From Saprospiraceae bacterium (GTDB lineage: Bacteria > Bacteroidota > Bacteroidia > Chitinophagales > Saprospiraceae): a DNA stretch of 63,486 nucleotides. Below the pieces are notes generated by a model. The model worked only from the letters and a program-made list of their open reading frames with translations. It searched no databases and was not told the DNA's origin. The stretch lies in NCBI GenBank assembly GCA_022448945.1, contig JAKVCV010000001.1, positions 157,305-220,790 on the forward strand. Direction: 5' to 3'. The position numbers were made by a program, and so were the translations under genes. Below are positions 18,210-28,746 of the stretch, one piece after another (positions within the stretch are counted from its first letter, which is position 1; each line of letters opens with the position of its first letter).

Positions 18210-20405
18210 ATGATAAATAAGATACTAATTATTACAGTTTTTTTTGTTACAGTAAGTTGTCAACAAAACATAAAAAAAAATATTAATGATGATTCAATCG
18301 CAAAAACTTATATGCAAAATCCAAATAATGTAAGTATAAATTATCCAACTACGAAAACTGTAGATGTGGAAGAAGATTTTTTTGGTATTAAAGTTAAAGA
18401 TCCTTACCGTTGGCTGGAAGAAGCAGTAACAGAAGAACCTGATAAAGATATTAATATATGGGTTACAGCGCAAAGTAGATTAGCGAGAAAATATCTGGAT
18501 TCTATTAAGTATAAAGATAAGATTGCCAAAAGGATGGAGGCATTATATGATTATAAACGTGAATCAGCACCTTTCAGAGAAGGAGGTAAGATATATTTTT
18601 ATCGAAATAATGGCCTTCAGAGTCAGTCAGTTGTTTATCAAAAAGAATCTTTTGATGGTGAAGAAAAAGTCTTTTTGGATCCAAATAAATTTTCTGAAGA
18701 TGGAACTGTTTCACTTAGTGGATTATCATTTTCTAAAGATGGTAGATATGCAGCATATAAAACTTCTGAATCTGGGTCGGATTGGGGTACAGTATTTATT
18801 AGAGATACAGAGACAGGTAAAGACCTTGATGATAAGATAGATTGGTTAAGGTATTCAGGGGTTTCATGGTATAAAAACGGGTTTTTCTATAGTCGATATG
18901 GAGATAATAAAGGTGATGATAAATTTACACAAAAGAATCAATTTCATAAGGTGTATTATCATCAAGTAGGAACGACTCAAAAAGAGGATGAATTGATCTA
19001 TTCAGATCGTAATATGCCAAATAGGAACTATGGGGTTTCAGTAACTGAGAGTGAAAGCTTTTTGATATTAAGTATGACTGAATCCACAAGTGGTAATGCG
19101 CTCTATTATAAAAAATCTACAGATACAGAGCGTGGTTTTTATCCTTTAGTAGATGATTTTGAACACGATTTTTGGGTAATTGATAATTTAGGAGATAAAT
19201 TACTGGTTCAAACCAACTATAATGCTCCTAAATACCAAGTACTTGCCATTGATGTAAATAAACCAGATAAGAAAGATTGGGAAGTTCTAATTCCAGAACA
19301 GAAAAATGCAACATTAAATGGTGTACAAGTAATTGGTAATCGTTTGATGGTTCGTTATACTAAAGAAATAACTAATGTTATCACAGTATATGATCTTGAT
19401 GGTAAATTAATTGGTGACATTCAACTTCCATCTGTTGTCAGTAAAACAGCTCCAATTACACTTTCTGGATTAACAGGTAAAAAGGATATGATGGATGCTT
19501 ATTTTACAATCTCTTCATTTACATTACCTTCTACAATTTGTAAACTAAATGTAGCATCATTAAAATCTGAAATATGGAAACGACCTGATGTGAAATTTAA
19601 CCCGGATGATTTTAAAACTGAATATACACATTACAAATCCAAAGATGGCACTTTAATTCCTATAAGTATCGTTTATAAAAAGGGTATAAAAAAAGAAGGA
19701 AATACTCCTGCTTTATTGTATGGTTATGGAGGATTTAATATTAGTATTTTGCCAAGATTTGCATTGAACAGGCTTCCTTTTCTTGAAAAAGGTGGTATCT
19801 ATGCTGTTGCAAATATTCGTGGTGGCGGTGAAATGGGGCAGGAGTGGCATGAAGCCGGTATTAAACTCAAAAAACAAAATGTTTTTGATGATTTTATTGC
19901 TGCTGCAGAGTTTTTGATCAATGAAAAATATACTTCTTCTAAAAAATTAGCTATTGAAGGACGATCTAATGGTGGTTTACTTGTCGGAGCCTGTATGACA
20001 CAACGACCTGAATTATATAGAGCAGCTTTACCAATAGTTGGTGTTATGGATATGATGCGTTACCATCAATTTACAATAGGTCATTTTTGGGCATCTGATT
20101 ATGGGAGAAGTGATGATTCTACACAGTATAAAAATTTATTATCATATTCACCTGTACATAATGTAAGACCAGCAGAATATCCCGCAACAATGGTAATGAC
20201 TGCTGATCATGATGATAGGGTAGTTCCTGCACATTCTTTTAAGTTTGGTGCAGCACTTCAGGCTAATAATACTGGAAAAATGCCAATGATTATACGAATT
20301 GATAGAAAAGCTGGTCATGGTTCAGGCAAGCCGATTAAAAAGGTCATAGAGGAAGAAACTGATAAAATAGCATTTCTGATGTTTAATTTAGGAATGGATT
20401 GGTAA
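18210..20405 (+). CDS. Prolyl oligopeptidase (S9A), lipoprotein
   Basis: 731 residues. Serine peptidase that cuts after proline in short peptides. The N-terminus ends in a lipobox (TVSCQ), so it is probably a membrane-anchored lipoprotein facing the periplasm. A seven-bladed propeller (about 80-430) sits before the alpha/beta-hydrolase domain. The nucleophile is S586 in EGRSNGG, the acid lies in ADHDDRVVP and the histidine in AGHGSG. The family opening DPYRWLE is at about residue 66. Length is as in Flavobacterium PEP. The next gene starts 40 bp later on the same strand and is probably cotranscribed. Confidence 0.95.
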   Translation: MINKILIITVFFVTVSCQQNIKKNINDDSIAKTYMQNPNNVSINYPTTKTVDVEEDFFGIKVKDPYRWLEEAVTEEPDKDINIWVTAQSRLARKYLDSIKYKDKIAKRMEALYDYKRESAPFREGGKIYFYRNNGLQSQSVVYQKESFDGEEKVFLDPNKFSEDGTVSLSGLSFSKDGRYAAYKTSESGSDWGTVFIRDTETGKDLDDKIDWLRYSGVSWYKNGFFYSRYGDNKGDDKFTQKNQFHKVYYHQVGTTQKEDELIYSDRNMPNRNYGVSVTESESFLILSMTESTSGNALYYKKSTDTERGFYPLVDDFEHDFWVIDNLGDKLLVQTNYNAPKYQVLAIDVNKPDKKDWEVLIPEQKNATLNGVQVIGNRLMVRYTKEITNVITVYDLDGKLIGDIQLPSVVSKTAPITLSGLTGKKDMMDAYFTISSFTLPSTICKLNVASLKSEIWKRPDVKFNPDDFKTEYTHYKSKDGTLIPISIVYKKGIKKEGNTPALLYGYGGFNISILPRFALNRLPFLEKGGIYAVANIRGGGEMGQEWHEAGIKLKKQNVFDDFIAAAEFLINEKYTSSKKLAIEGRSNGGLLVGACMTQRPELYRAALPIVGVMDMMRYHQFTIGHFWASDYGRSDDSTQYKNLLSYSPVHNVRPAEYPATMVMTADHDDRVVPAHSFKFGAALQANNTGKMPMIIRIDRKAGHGSGKPIKKVIEEETDKIAFLMFNLGMDW

Positions 20406-20445
20406 AATTGTATTTTTTTATTTCTTATTATAAGTTAGCATTCAT

Positions 20446-21612
20446 ATGCAAAGAGCGTTTCAATCAAGAAAGTTGGCAAGTATTGAACTTAAAAATTCTT
20501 TTATTAAAACAGCTACTTTTGAAGGTATGTATGATGACGGGATCCCCAATCAAAAACTTATTGATTATCATGTTTCTATGGCAAAAGGCGGGGTTGCATT
20601 AACAACAGTTTCATATGGTGCTATATCTCCTGATGCTCGAACTTTTAAAACTCAAATGTATATTCATGATGATAGTTTGGAACAATTGAAAATTCTTGCA
20701 GATTCAGTACATCAGGTTGGAGGGAAAGTCTCGATTCAGTTAACGCATTGTGGTTATTTTTCTAAAAACACTGATCAAAAACGTCCTCTGGCACCTAGTA
20801 GAGTTTTTAATGAATATGGCTGTATGTCTGGAATATTCTTTTCTAGAGCAATGACTGCGTTAGATTTAGAAAAGGTTTCTGAAGATTTTGCCAAAGCAGC
20901 TTTTGATCTGAAAAATATAGGATTTGATGCTGTTGAATTACACATGGGACATGGATATTTGTTGAGTCAGTTTTTGTCTCCATGGACGAATCGTCGAAAA
21001 GATGAATATGGAGGTTCACTGGAAAATCGTGCTCGTTATCCGCTAGAGGTTTTTAAAAAAATAAAACAAAAGGTAGGTTCTGATTTTCCAATTTTGGTTA
21101 AACTAAATTTGTCTGATGGTTTTCAAGGTGGTTTTACTCTTGACGAATGTAAATATGTTGCTAAAGAGCTTGAAGATGCTGGATGTGCTGCCCTTGTCTT
21201 GAGTGGTGGGTTTACGTCAAAAACTCCCTTTTATCTTATGCGAGGTGGAATTCCACTCAAAGGTATGATTCAGAATGGGACCTCATTAGCTGAAAAATTC
21301 ACAATGGCTTTATTCGCTCCTTTTATCATTAAAAAATATGATTTCGAACCTAATTTTTTTCTGAAACAGGCCCGAATTATAAGAGAGACAGTAACAATGC
21401 CCTTGGTATATCTGGGAGGTGTGGATTCCAAAAAAGGTATAGAAGAAATTTTAGATGCGGGCTTTGAATTTATATCAATAGGAAGGGCATTAATCCATGA
21501 TCCTGACTTTTTATTGAAATTAAAAGATGGTAGTATTACCAAATCTGGCTGTACCCGCTGCAACCAGTGTATTGTTGAAATGGATAGAGGGGGGGTACGA
21601 TGTGTAATATAA
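20446..21612 (+). CDS. NADH:flavin oxidoreductase, Old Yellow Enzyme family
   Basis: 388 residues, an FMN-binding TIM barrel. Landmarks are LSQFLSPWTNRRKDEYGGS, LENRARYPLEV, the substrate-binding HxGH region in VELHMGHGYL, and YLGGV with FISIGRALIHDP for FMN phosphate. The enzyme reduces activated C=C bonds of unknown substrates using NAD(P)H. The C-terminus carries CTRCNQC and a fourth Cys 11 residues on. This resembles the Fe-S cluster site of 2,4-dienoyl-CoA reductase, but the protein stops there and lacks the following flavodoxin-like and NAD domains. It converges with the hydrolase gene with a 2-bp gap. Confidence 0.9.
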   Translation: MQRAFQSRKLASIELKNSFIKTATFEGMYDDGIPNQKLIDYHVSMAKGGVALTTVSYGAISPDARTFKTQMYIHDDSLEQLKILADSVHQVGGKVSIQLTHCGYFSKNTDQKRPLAPSRVFNEYGCMSGIFFSRAMTALDLEKVSEDFAKAAFDLKNIGFDAVELHMGHGYLLSQFLSPWTNRRKDEYGGSLENRARYPLEVFKKIKQKVGSDFPILVKLNLSDGFQGGFTLDECKYVAKELEDAGCAALVLSGGFTSKTPFYLMRGGIPLKGMIQNGTSLAEKFTMALFAPFIIKKYDFEPNFFLKQARIIRETVTMPLVYLGGVDSKKGIEEILDAGFEFISIGRALIHDPDFLLKLKDGSITKSGCTRCNQCIVEMDRGGVRCVI

Positions 21613-21614
21613 AA

Positions 21615-22526
21615 TTAATTGTTTTTTAGGTGTTCAAGTATAGTTTCCCAGACACTTTCTTTGGCTTCTTGTATCAGCCAGTGCGATGCATCTAATTCAA
21701 CCAATTTATAAGGCCCTTTCATATATTGTTCACTCTCTATAATGGCTTTACGCCCTAAAGCAACATCCTTGTTTCCCCATATCAAAGTGGTAGGCGTTTC
21801 AATTGCTTTAATATTCAGAGATTCAGCAATGGATAACATATTCTTCCAGTTTTTACGATAGTAATGAAGAGCAGATGTTAATGCTTTTGGTTGATTTAAA
21901 ACAGAAATGTATGCCTTTATTTCATTGTTGTCACACAGATACCAACATTCTTTCCTTAGACGTTTAAAATTATTACCCTTAAGGACTAGTTCCGGTAATA
22001 ACCTGAGTTGAAAAGCTCTTGCATATGCACTCATTTTTTTTTGTGCAGGATCATATTTGGTAGCCTTAGCTAATGGAATAAGATGCCCTACTGACATAGC
22101 CAACCAGGTTGTAATTTTATTAGGGTAAAGTCCTACAATAGCCCATCCAATAGCTGCACCCCAGTCATGGCCAATAAGATGAAATTCATCTAACCCTTTC
22201 ACCTTAGATATCATTATTATATCTTTCGCAATATCCCTGATGGCATAATTTTTAACGCCTTTTGGTCGTGCTTTTGGACTGTATCCACGCATATCAGGAG
22301 CTATACAGTAATAGCCATGTTCGTGTAAATGAATCATTGTTTCTTCCCACATCATAGAAGTTTCAGGGAAGCCATGGAGTAAAATTATATTTTTGCCTGA
22401 GGAAGGAGTTCCAATCGTACGACAAGTAAATTCAAATCCATTTGCTTTTATATTTTCTATTTTAATGTTGGAAGCCATTGATTTATAAGTAATAACTAAA
22501 GAAATTATAATTAGAAACCTTTTCAT
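21615..22526 (-). CDS. Alpha/beta hydrolase, epoxide-hydrolase-like
   Basis: 303 residues with a likely signal peptide (MKRFLIIISLVITYKSMAS). The oxyanion segment LLHGFPETSMMW is near residue 49. The nucleophile elbow reads GHDWGAAIGW, so the nucleophile is Asp, as in epoxide hydrolases and haloalkane dehalogenases. The acid lies near WGNKDVALG and the histidine in ASHWLIQEA close to the C-terminus. The HGFPE form of the oxyanion loop favours epoxide hydrolase. An exported enzyme of this class is less common than a cytoplasmic one. Substrate unknown. It is monocistronic and converges on the Old Yellow Enzyme gene. Confidence 0.85.
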   Translation of the reverse strand: MKRFLIIISLVITYKSMASNIKIENIKANGFEFTCRTIGTPSSGKNIILLHGFPETSMMWEETMIHLHEHGYYCIAPDMRGYSPKARPKGVKNYAIRDIAKDIIMISKVKGLDEFHLIGHDWGAAIGWAIVGLYPNKITTWLAMSVGHLIPLAKATKYDPAQKKMSAYARAFQLRLLPELVLKGNNFKRLRKECWYLCDNNEIKAYISVLNQPKALTSALHYYRKNWKNMLSIAESLNIKAIETPTTLIWGNKDVALGRKAIIESEQYMKGPYKLVELDASHWLIQEAKESVWETILEHLKNN

Positions 22527-22628
22527 TGTACTAAATAGTATATCATTATTGATAGCAATTAAATTTATATAATAATTTTTTACTTAAAATGTATTGAAGT
22601 TTTTTTCTTTTAGTAGAGGTTTTAATTA

Positions 22629-23735
22629 TTATTTGCAAATTAATAATACATCCAATTGAATCTCTTTATCTATCATCGCATCTTCAATGTCCCAACCAAA
22701 GGTTATATTATGATCTAATCGGTTTATTTTAAAATCTGTTTTGAATTTGATACAGTTATCGTAAGTAGAGGTGTTTTTAGCTTCAAAAGTGATTTCCTTA
22801 GTCACTTCTTTGATTGTTATATCAGCGGTAATTTTAATTAAACCAACTTTTGTGTTCTCAGCACTTGTGATTTTCAAACTTGCTTCTGGGAAATTATGAA
22901 CATCAAAAAAACTATTTGATTTTAAATGATCTTCTAACTTTTTTTTATCTGAAGAGGTTGTTAAATCCGTATTTTCAAGAGATTTCATATCTATAATTAT
23001 TTCACCTGAAATGATATTGCCGTCTTTAAAGTCAATATATCCTGTCTTTACTTTTAATGTTCCCCAATGTTCATATAATTTCCCAGGATGATAGCCAGTC
23101 CACTCTACAACACTATTTTCAGTGTCTACCAATAGATGATCATCTTGTTTAATAATAAGCATGATGTCTAAGTTAATATCTTTGTCGATCATAGCATCTT
23201 CAATAGACCAACCAAACATGATATCATGCATAATTCTATTGATTGTTAATTCAGCAGTTATTTTGTATCCATTCTCATATGTAGAAACACAAGTTGCGCC
23301 AAAAGTTATTTCTTTCTTAATTCCTTTAAGTGTTATATCTGCAGTTATATTGAATACACCTTTTCTAACAAGTTCAGATTTTTTTACTGTTAATTGCGCT
23401 TCAGGAAATTTTGATACGTTAAAGAATTCTTCAGATTTCAGGTGTCTAATTAATTTATTTTTATCAGAATCATTTTTTAAATCTATATTTTTTATAGAAT
23501 TCATATCAATGTTAACTTCACCACCACTAATATTTCCATTTTCAAAAGTAACAAATCCGGAACTCGTCTTAATTGACCCCCAATGTTCAAAAGATTTTGC
23601 AGCATGATAGCCAGTCCATTCTATTTCACTCTTATTGTTGTCAATGTGATATTTTCCATTCTGAGCATTGATAAATAGACTATTTAAAATACAAAAGAAT
23701 AGAAAAAGGATTATTGGAATCTGTTTTTGCTGCAT
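22629..23735 (-). CDS. Secreted tandem double-YceI protein
   Basis: 368 residues. The signal peptide ends FINAQ, then come two consecutive YceI-like lipocalin domains, about 27-200 and 200-368. Each has the opening EWTGYH, then (E/D)HWG, a DMxSxxNxDL segment, FPEAxL, IT(A)DITxK and the closing IEDAMIDK. YceI domains bind isoprenoid or fatty amide-like lipids in a barrel. Single-domain proteins of about 180-200 residues are the rule, so this is an internal duplication. A strong terminator at 23920 separates it from the subtilase upstream, so it has its own promoter in the 23736-23919 gap. Confidence 0.88.
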   Translation of the reverse strand: MQQKQIPIILFLFFCILNSLFINAQNGKYHIDNNKSEIEWTGYHAAKSFEHWGSIKTSSGFVTFENGNISGGEVNIDMNSIKNIDLKNDSDKNKLIRHLKSEEFFNVSKFPEAQLTVKKSELVRKGVFNITADITLKGIKKEITFGATCVSTYENGYKITAELTINRIMHDIMFGWSIEDAMIDKDINLDIMLIIKQDDHLLVDTENSVVEWTGYHPGKLYEHWGTLKVKTGYIDFKDGNIISGEIIIDMKSLENTDLTTSSDKKKLEDHLKSNSFFDVHNFPEASLKITSAENTKVGLIKITADITIKEVTKEITFEAKNTSTYDNCIKFKTDFKINRLDHNITFGWDIEDAMIDKEIQLDVLLICK

Positions 23736-23919
23736 AATTATAATACTTGTTTAGTTTAGTTTATATTTTAAACAATTTAATATTATAAAGATATTAAATA
23801 AAAGTAATAAGGGTATTATCAGAAAAATAATCTTTAATTATAAATCTGTTCCTGGTTTCAAGCATAGAGCTTTAATTGTGGTTTATGGTAGGTATTAGAT
23901 CCTAGTTACTTTAATAAAT

Positions 23920-23955
23920 ACAAAAGGGGTGATATAATATTATCACCCCTTTTGT
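23920..23955 (-). terminator. Intrinsic terminator after the subtilase gene
   Basis: A perfect 15-bp stem (ACAAAAGGGGTGATA with TATCACCCCTTTTGT) closes a 6-nt loop. On the - strand the outgoing arm is T-rich. It is 45 bp past the stop of the gene at 24001. Confidence 0.9.
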
Positions 23956-24000
23956 ATTTATGATTTTATAGAATATTCAATTTTGAAATTATTTATCTTT

Positions 24001-27000
24001 CTAATTTGAGACAATGATTTTCCGTGTATCTGTTATTTCAGCTGTTGTCAATCTTAGAAGATACATAGCTGGAGGTAGGAATCGCAAATCCAAAGTTTTT
24101 TCTATTTTACCATGTGACATGCTTAATCGTTTGAGAACCTTACCATCTAGGCCAATAATTTCTATATATAAATTTTCAGTAAGCTTTTTACTAAATCGTA
24201 GAGTTGTCTCATTAGTAGCAGGGTTTGGACTAATTACCAAGTTTAATGTATTATTAAGGTCTTCGATTCCTACTAATACAGACACGGAGTCAGAAAAAGA
24301 ACATGCACCATTATTTATTGATAAAGTAACTAAATAATTACCTGTAGTTGTGTATGTATGTGTTGGGTTTTGTTGGGTTGAATTATTGCCATCACCAAAA
24401 TCCCAGAACCAATTAGTGGCTCCTGTAGACATATCGTTAAATGCAACGGAATTCCCATTGATTACGGAACTAAATGAAGCATCAAAGACCTCAGCAACTA
24501 CAGTAGAAGTATTACCCGCACAGGAGTCAAGTCTTATATTCCAGTCGTAAAGATAATAGTAGTAGTCACCAGAACTAGTTGCTGAAGAGCTATTAAGACT
24601 AACTATATTTGGAATCGTATATGGATAATTAACACCATCATTGTTTCGATACAAATCTACATTAGATCCACCTATACTATATTCCCCAGGGCCTGGAACA
24701 TAAAAATTTAGATAAACACGTTGTTCGCCATCAACTAGGTTGACGGTTTTTTGGTCAAGGATATTATTTGTTATAGTTCCATTGCCACTAGTAATGCTGC
24801 TATCCCAAAGTGTTATTGTTCTAGGTCCGGAACCATCAGCATCAACCCACACTGAAATCAATTCAAAATCATTGTATGCGGTAAAGTTTATAACACCAGT
24901 AAATCCACTATTGTGATAGTTTCCCCCTCCAACGGAAGTTGGATTAGAGGGTCCAACATTCAATATTGGAGTGAGTATAATGTTTTGAACTTGATAATTT
25001 GTAGTTGATATTAATGGAGGTGTATTAAAAGTATCTCCAACGTATGTTAGATTTCCTGCTCCATCATACCAATTTAATTTACCATTCGTATAAGTTGCAG
25101 AAAGTGGAATTGAAGTATTCGGGCAGCCAGCACCATTTATGGTTGATGTAATTGTTGGATATTCAATTTCAAGGTATGCATTTTTAATTATTGTATCCAT
25201 ACCTAAAGAATTAGTTACTTGTAAACTTACGTTATATATACCACTATTGGAATAGGTATAGGAAGGATTTTGTTGTGTGGCAACACCACCATCTCCAAAA
25301 TTCCATAACCATTGAGTCGGTTGGTTTCCTGATAAGTCAACAAAATTTATAGAGCCATCACAAGAGTATACAACATCTGAACTAAATTCAGCAACTGGTG
25401 GTAAAGCCCCTATTAGAGAAACATTAATATTGTCAATATAAAGGTTTTGTCCCCATCCACATATGTTTACGAAACGCAAAACTATATTATTTCCTAAATA
25501 ACTAGATAAGTCTATAGTATCATTACGCCAATCACTTGAAGAACTTGGTGCCCAACTACTGGTTGCGTCAGCTCCAGTTGCAAGATTTGAACCGTCCTTA
25601 AAGTATACTTGTGTAAAATTTTGACCACAATCTGTTGATAGGTCAATTCTTAGATCGTCAGAGTAGGTATTGTTATATCTACGGTAAGCAACATCAAAAG
25701 TTAGCATTGCAGTAGCTCCAGATGCTGCTTGTGTCATATCTAGTGTAACAAAGCTAAAAATGTCTTCTTGTCCAGCAGCATTGTAATCGTAATTGTTAAC
25801 ATACATTGCTGAAGTAGTTGATCCTGAAGATCCAGTAGTATTGATAGCTTCCCAAGATTTGTCATTGTCACTATTGATTATATAGGAAGAAGGGGGAGGG
25901 AATAAGCCCCCTTCAAAATTTTCTGCATAAGGGAAGCTTGATAATGGGTCCATGATAGTTATGGATTGAGTAACTGTATCATTACATACAGTACTATCTG
26001 ATAATAATCCAGTCCATGTTTTTAATTCATAATTATTTGCAGGAGGAATTATTATAGGTGTAGAAAAAGTATAGGTTCCAGACCCTCCTGGTGGTAGAGA
26101 ATTAGTGTATGTTTCTGTGACTAATGGATTAGAGCCAAATTGGTAATATACTGGGAAATTTGATTCAGTATATAAACCTAGATTTTCTAGTGAAATAGTA
26201 ACAGAGGCAGTAGTTATACCACTACAAGTTTCTAGAAAGGAAGAAGGTGAATCCAGACTTGATATTCCAGCATCATTATCACCGGTACAAGCCAGAAAAC
26301 AGGAGCTTCCGCCTGTGGAATTGCCTGAATAATAAACTGCAATTTGACGAAGACCACGTAGTCCGTTGGGTCCAATAGCACGTACAGAAAACCATTGTTC
26401 ATCATTAATGTCACTAACAATAACATTATAGTTAAGTGCAGATGTAGTTCCAACAGAATCCATGAATTTTTGTCCCAACATAAATATATCGTACCCAGTT
26501 GCACCGGGCACTGAATCCCAGGCCAATTGAATGGCACTTATGTCAGGACAGACACGGTTGACAATAATATTTTGAGGACGGTCAATAATAGTAAAATTTG
26601 CATCACTCTCATCAGTTACGCTACCTCTTGTAATACGTATGCGTGCTTCACCAGTAACCGTGTTAGGAACAGTCCAGTTTTCAATTCGTGAAGTTCCTGC
26701 TGCAAAAGATGTAATGTTATTCCAGTTTGAGCCGTTATCAACAGTATATTCTATCATGAATGTGCCCGAAGTACCATATGCATCCCAATGAATTCTCTCA
26801 GAAGATCCAGGGATGAGCCCTTCTCCACCCATTGGATGAATTAAAGTTATTTCATTCATTAAGAATTCGTATACAACATAATATTCCTGAGGGCCAAAAG
26901 GTACAGTTGTACCTTTGATTTTTAGATCATAGGTTCCTCCATCCGGATTATCAATTGCAATTTGTTCCATATTATTAAGGTGGTCAACACCTTTAGTTGC

Positions 27001-28746
27001 AGGCAATGCAAGTGTAGTTGCATTTGGCGTGTGATCTAATATCCAGGGCAGATGTAAAGAGGAATTAGGAGCTGTAACTGTTGCATCTAAGTCATTTATC
27101 AATGCAGTTGCAGATGAAGTAGACGCTTCTTTGTCAGACCAGTAAACCATTATTTTGGCTCTAAGTACTCCGGGAGGTATTGTTATACTATGGATGTTAC
27201 TGTCACCTTGGCTAATAGTATTGCTAAAATAACGATCTTCCTCAAGTAAATTCAATGCTTTTAGAGCATTTATTTTACCCCAGCCGAAAGTAAAATCAGG
27301 TCCGTCATTTCCTAAGTCATTTGCAGTATTCAGCATTGTTGCCTTTAATAGGGCAGAGGGAGCAATAGTACCTTTTAGGTCTTTGTATGCTTGGTGTAGT
27401 TGAGCGGTTACTCCACAAATTCCAGGTGCAGCTGCTGAAGTCCCTCCACCTGGAGCATAGCTGTTGTTAGGGTCTGTGGACATTTGGGAGTTGCCGTGAG
27501 CTGCAATGTCAGGTTTTATTCTACCATCTGATGCAGGACCTCTCGAACTACTACTGATTATTCCATCAACTTCATTTAAGTTTGCAGTTGCTATTACATT
27601 TTTTCCAATTTTATGTCCGCCTGTTATATTTCCCCATTGTGTTCCGGCACCATAACCGCAATCTTGATTATTACTATTACCCGCTGAAAAAGTCTGTAAT
27701 AGAGTAGGATTGTTATAAATTTCTTGATCCATTAATACTGTAGTACTTGTATATCCTCCATTACATCCGTTACTGTATGAAGATGAAAAAATTAGCACAG
27801 AACTATCTTGATGTAGTGGAATTGTTCCACCCATTGAACTGTTATATTGACGAACATGAATATAAGAACCCGTTGCCATTCCTCTCATTAATGGGTCCAA
27901 ATTACCTGCACCACCTGCAATGCCTGTCGTCATATCACCATGGGTCCCTGTGTTATCACCAGATACATCTTGTTGATTTGTGCGTCCATTGAAATCAATA
28001 TGAGGTCCTACATAACCATCGTCATTAATTGCAAAAGTAATTCCTGTACCATCATAGTTTCGAGCACCAAGGAAATCACCATCAATAGCATTTGCACGAT
28101 GAAGATGGCGGCCATCATCTGATTCAGGTTCACCTGGTTCTGATATGATTTCCGCATAACGAATAAAGGGTAATTTAACAAGTGTTTCAATTTTGTTAGG
28201 CATTACCTGTGCTACTGCCATATGCGCATGGTCCATTGATTCCATAACCCCAATACCCAAAGCTTTTAATTCTGATTTTGCAATTTCAGGATCAATATCC
28301 TGGAAAAAAGTGATTGTTATTGTAATATAATTACCTTCCATAGACCAGGAAGGATAATCTTTTTCCTCCAATCGTTGATCTACTTTATACATGTAGTCAA
28401 TTGGTATTATACTTTTGATATTAAGGTCAGCCAATAGAGTAAGATCTAGATTTGTCGGAATAGATGCAACATATACCATGTTAGGAATGTATTCTAATAA
28501 TTTGATACCTGTATTTGCAATTTCCTCCTGTTGAATCTCTGTAGGAATAGAATAGAACTGTAAAAATCTATAGAAACGATCGTTGAATATTTCATTTTCA
28601 ATCAGATAGTTTGTATTGCTGATCTCTAAAATATTATTTTCAAATTGTTTTTGCCCTTTTAAAAAATTAACTGTATAATCCTGACTAAACAGTTTGGAAT
28701 TCATAGTACTAATTATAAAAAAACAAAGCAAGAATATAAACTTCAT
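24001..28746 (-). CDS. T9SS-secreted subtilisin-like protease with MAM-like, PKD and sorting domains
   Basis: 1581 residues. A signal peptide is followed by a propeptide-like region (about 25-205) and an S8 catalytic domain (about 215-500). The triad is complete: D242 in NDDG, H269 in GTHGD, S437 in GTSAAAP, with N357 (SAGNS) for the oxyanion hole. Then come a beta domain (about 500-640), an FN3-like part (about 740-825), a MAM-like jelly roll starting FPYAENFE, a PKD domain (FGDGG), an Ig-like segment, a second PKD (FGDGN) and a type A T9SS tail (ISPNPATNE to the end). It should be exported to the surface or medium and degrade proteins. The part after the MAM domain is duplicated in the next upstream gene. 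Confidence 0.93.
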   Translation of the reverse strand: MKFIFLLCFFIISTMNSKLFSQDYTVNFLKGQKQFENNILEISNTNYLIENEIFNDRFYRFLQFYSIPTEIQQEEIANTGIKLLEYIPNMVYVASIPTNLDLTLLADLNIKSIIPIDYMYKVDQRLEEKDYPSWSMEGNYITITITFFQDIDPEIAKSELKALGIGVMESMDHAHMAVAQVMPNKIETLVKLPFIRYAEIISEPGEPESDDGRHLHRANAIDGDFLGARNYDGTGITFAINDDGYVGPHIDFNGRTNQQDVSGDNTGTHGDMTTGIAGGAGNLDPLMRGMATGSYIHVRQYNSSMGGTIPLHQDSSVLIFSSSYSNGCNGGYTSTTVLMDQEIYNNPTLLQTFSAGNSNNQDCGYGAGTQWGNITGGHKIGKNVIATANLNEVDGIISSSSRGPASDGRIKPDIAAHGNSQMSTDPNNSYAPGGGTSAAAPGICGVTAQLHQAYKDLKGTIAPSALLKATMLNTANDLGNDGPDFTFGWGKINALKALNLLEEDRYFSNTISQGDSNIHSITIPPGVLRAKIMVYWSDKEASTSSATALINDLDATVTAPNSSLHLPWILDHTPNATTLALPATKGVDHLNNMEQIAIDNPDGGTYDLKIKGTTVPFGPQEYYVVYEFLMNEITLIHPMGGEGLIPGSSERIHWDAYGTSGTFMIEYTVDNGSNWNNITSFAAGTSRIENWTVPNTVTGEARIRITRGSVTDESDANFTIIDRPQNIIVNRVCPDISAIQLAWDSVPGATGYDIFMLGQKFMDSVGTTSALNYNVIVSDINDEQWFSVRAIGPNGLRGLRQIAVYYSGNSTGGSSCFLACTGDNDAGISSLDSPSSFLETCSGITTASVTISLENLGLYTESNFPVYYQFGSNPLVTETYTNSLPPGGSGTYTFSTPIIIPPANNYELKTWTGLLSDSTVCNDTVTQSITIMDPLSSFPYAENFEGGLFPPPSSYIINSDNDKSWEAINTTGSSGSTTSAMYVNNYDYNAAGQEDIFSFVTLDMTQAASGATAMLTFDVAYRRYNNTYSDDLRIDLSTDCGQNFTQVYFKDGSNLATGADATSSWAPSSSSDWRNDTIDLSSYLGNNIVLRFVNICGWGQNLYIDNINVSLIGALPPVAEFSSDVVYSCDGSINFVDLSGNQPTQWLWNFGDGGVATQQNPSYTYSNSGIYNVSLQVTNSLGMDTIIKNAYLEIEYPTITSTINGAGCPNTSIPLSATYTNGKLNWYDGAGNLTYVGDTFNTPPLISTTNYQVQNIILTPILNVGPSNPTSVGGGNYHNSGFTGVINFTAYNDFELISVWVDADGSGPRTITLWDSSITSGNGTITNNILDQKTVNLVDGEQRVYLNFYVPGPGEYSIGGSNVDLYRNNDGVNYPYTIPNIVSLNSSSATSSGDYYYYLYDWNIRLDSCAGNTSTVVAEVFDASFSSVINGNSVAFNDMSTGATNWFWDFGDGNNSTQQNPTHTYTTTGNYLVTLSINNGACSFSDSVSVLVGIEDLNNTLNLVISPNPATNETTLRFSKKLTENLYIEIIGLDGKVLKRLSMSHGKIEKTLDLRFLPPAMYLLRLTTAEITDTRKIIVSN

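Noticed and set aside
19960-19980. GRSNGG instead of GGSNGG around the prolyl oligopeptidase nucleophile
   Set aside because: The same form is known in Flavobacterium prolyl endopeptidases, so it is not unusual.
24014-24550. Open frames on the + strand within the subtilase tail
   Set aside because: They are antisense to the PKD and sorting domains and show no own features.
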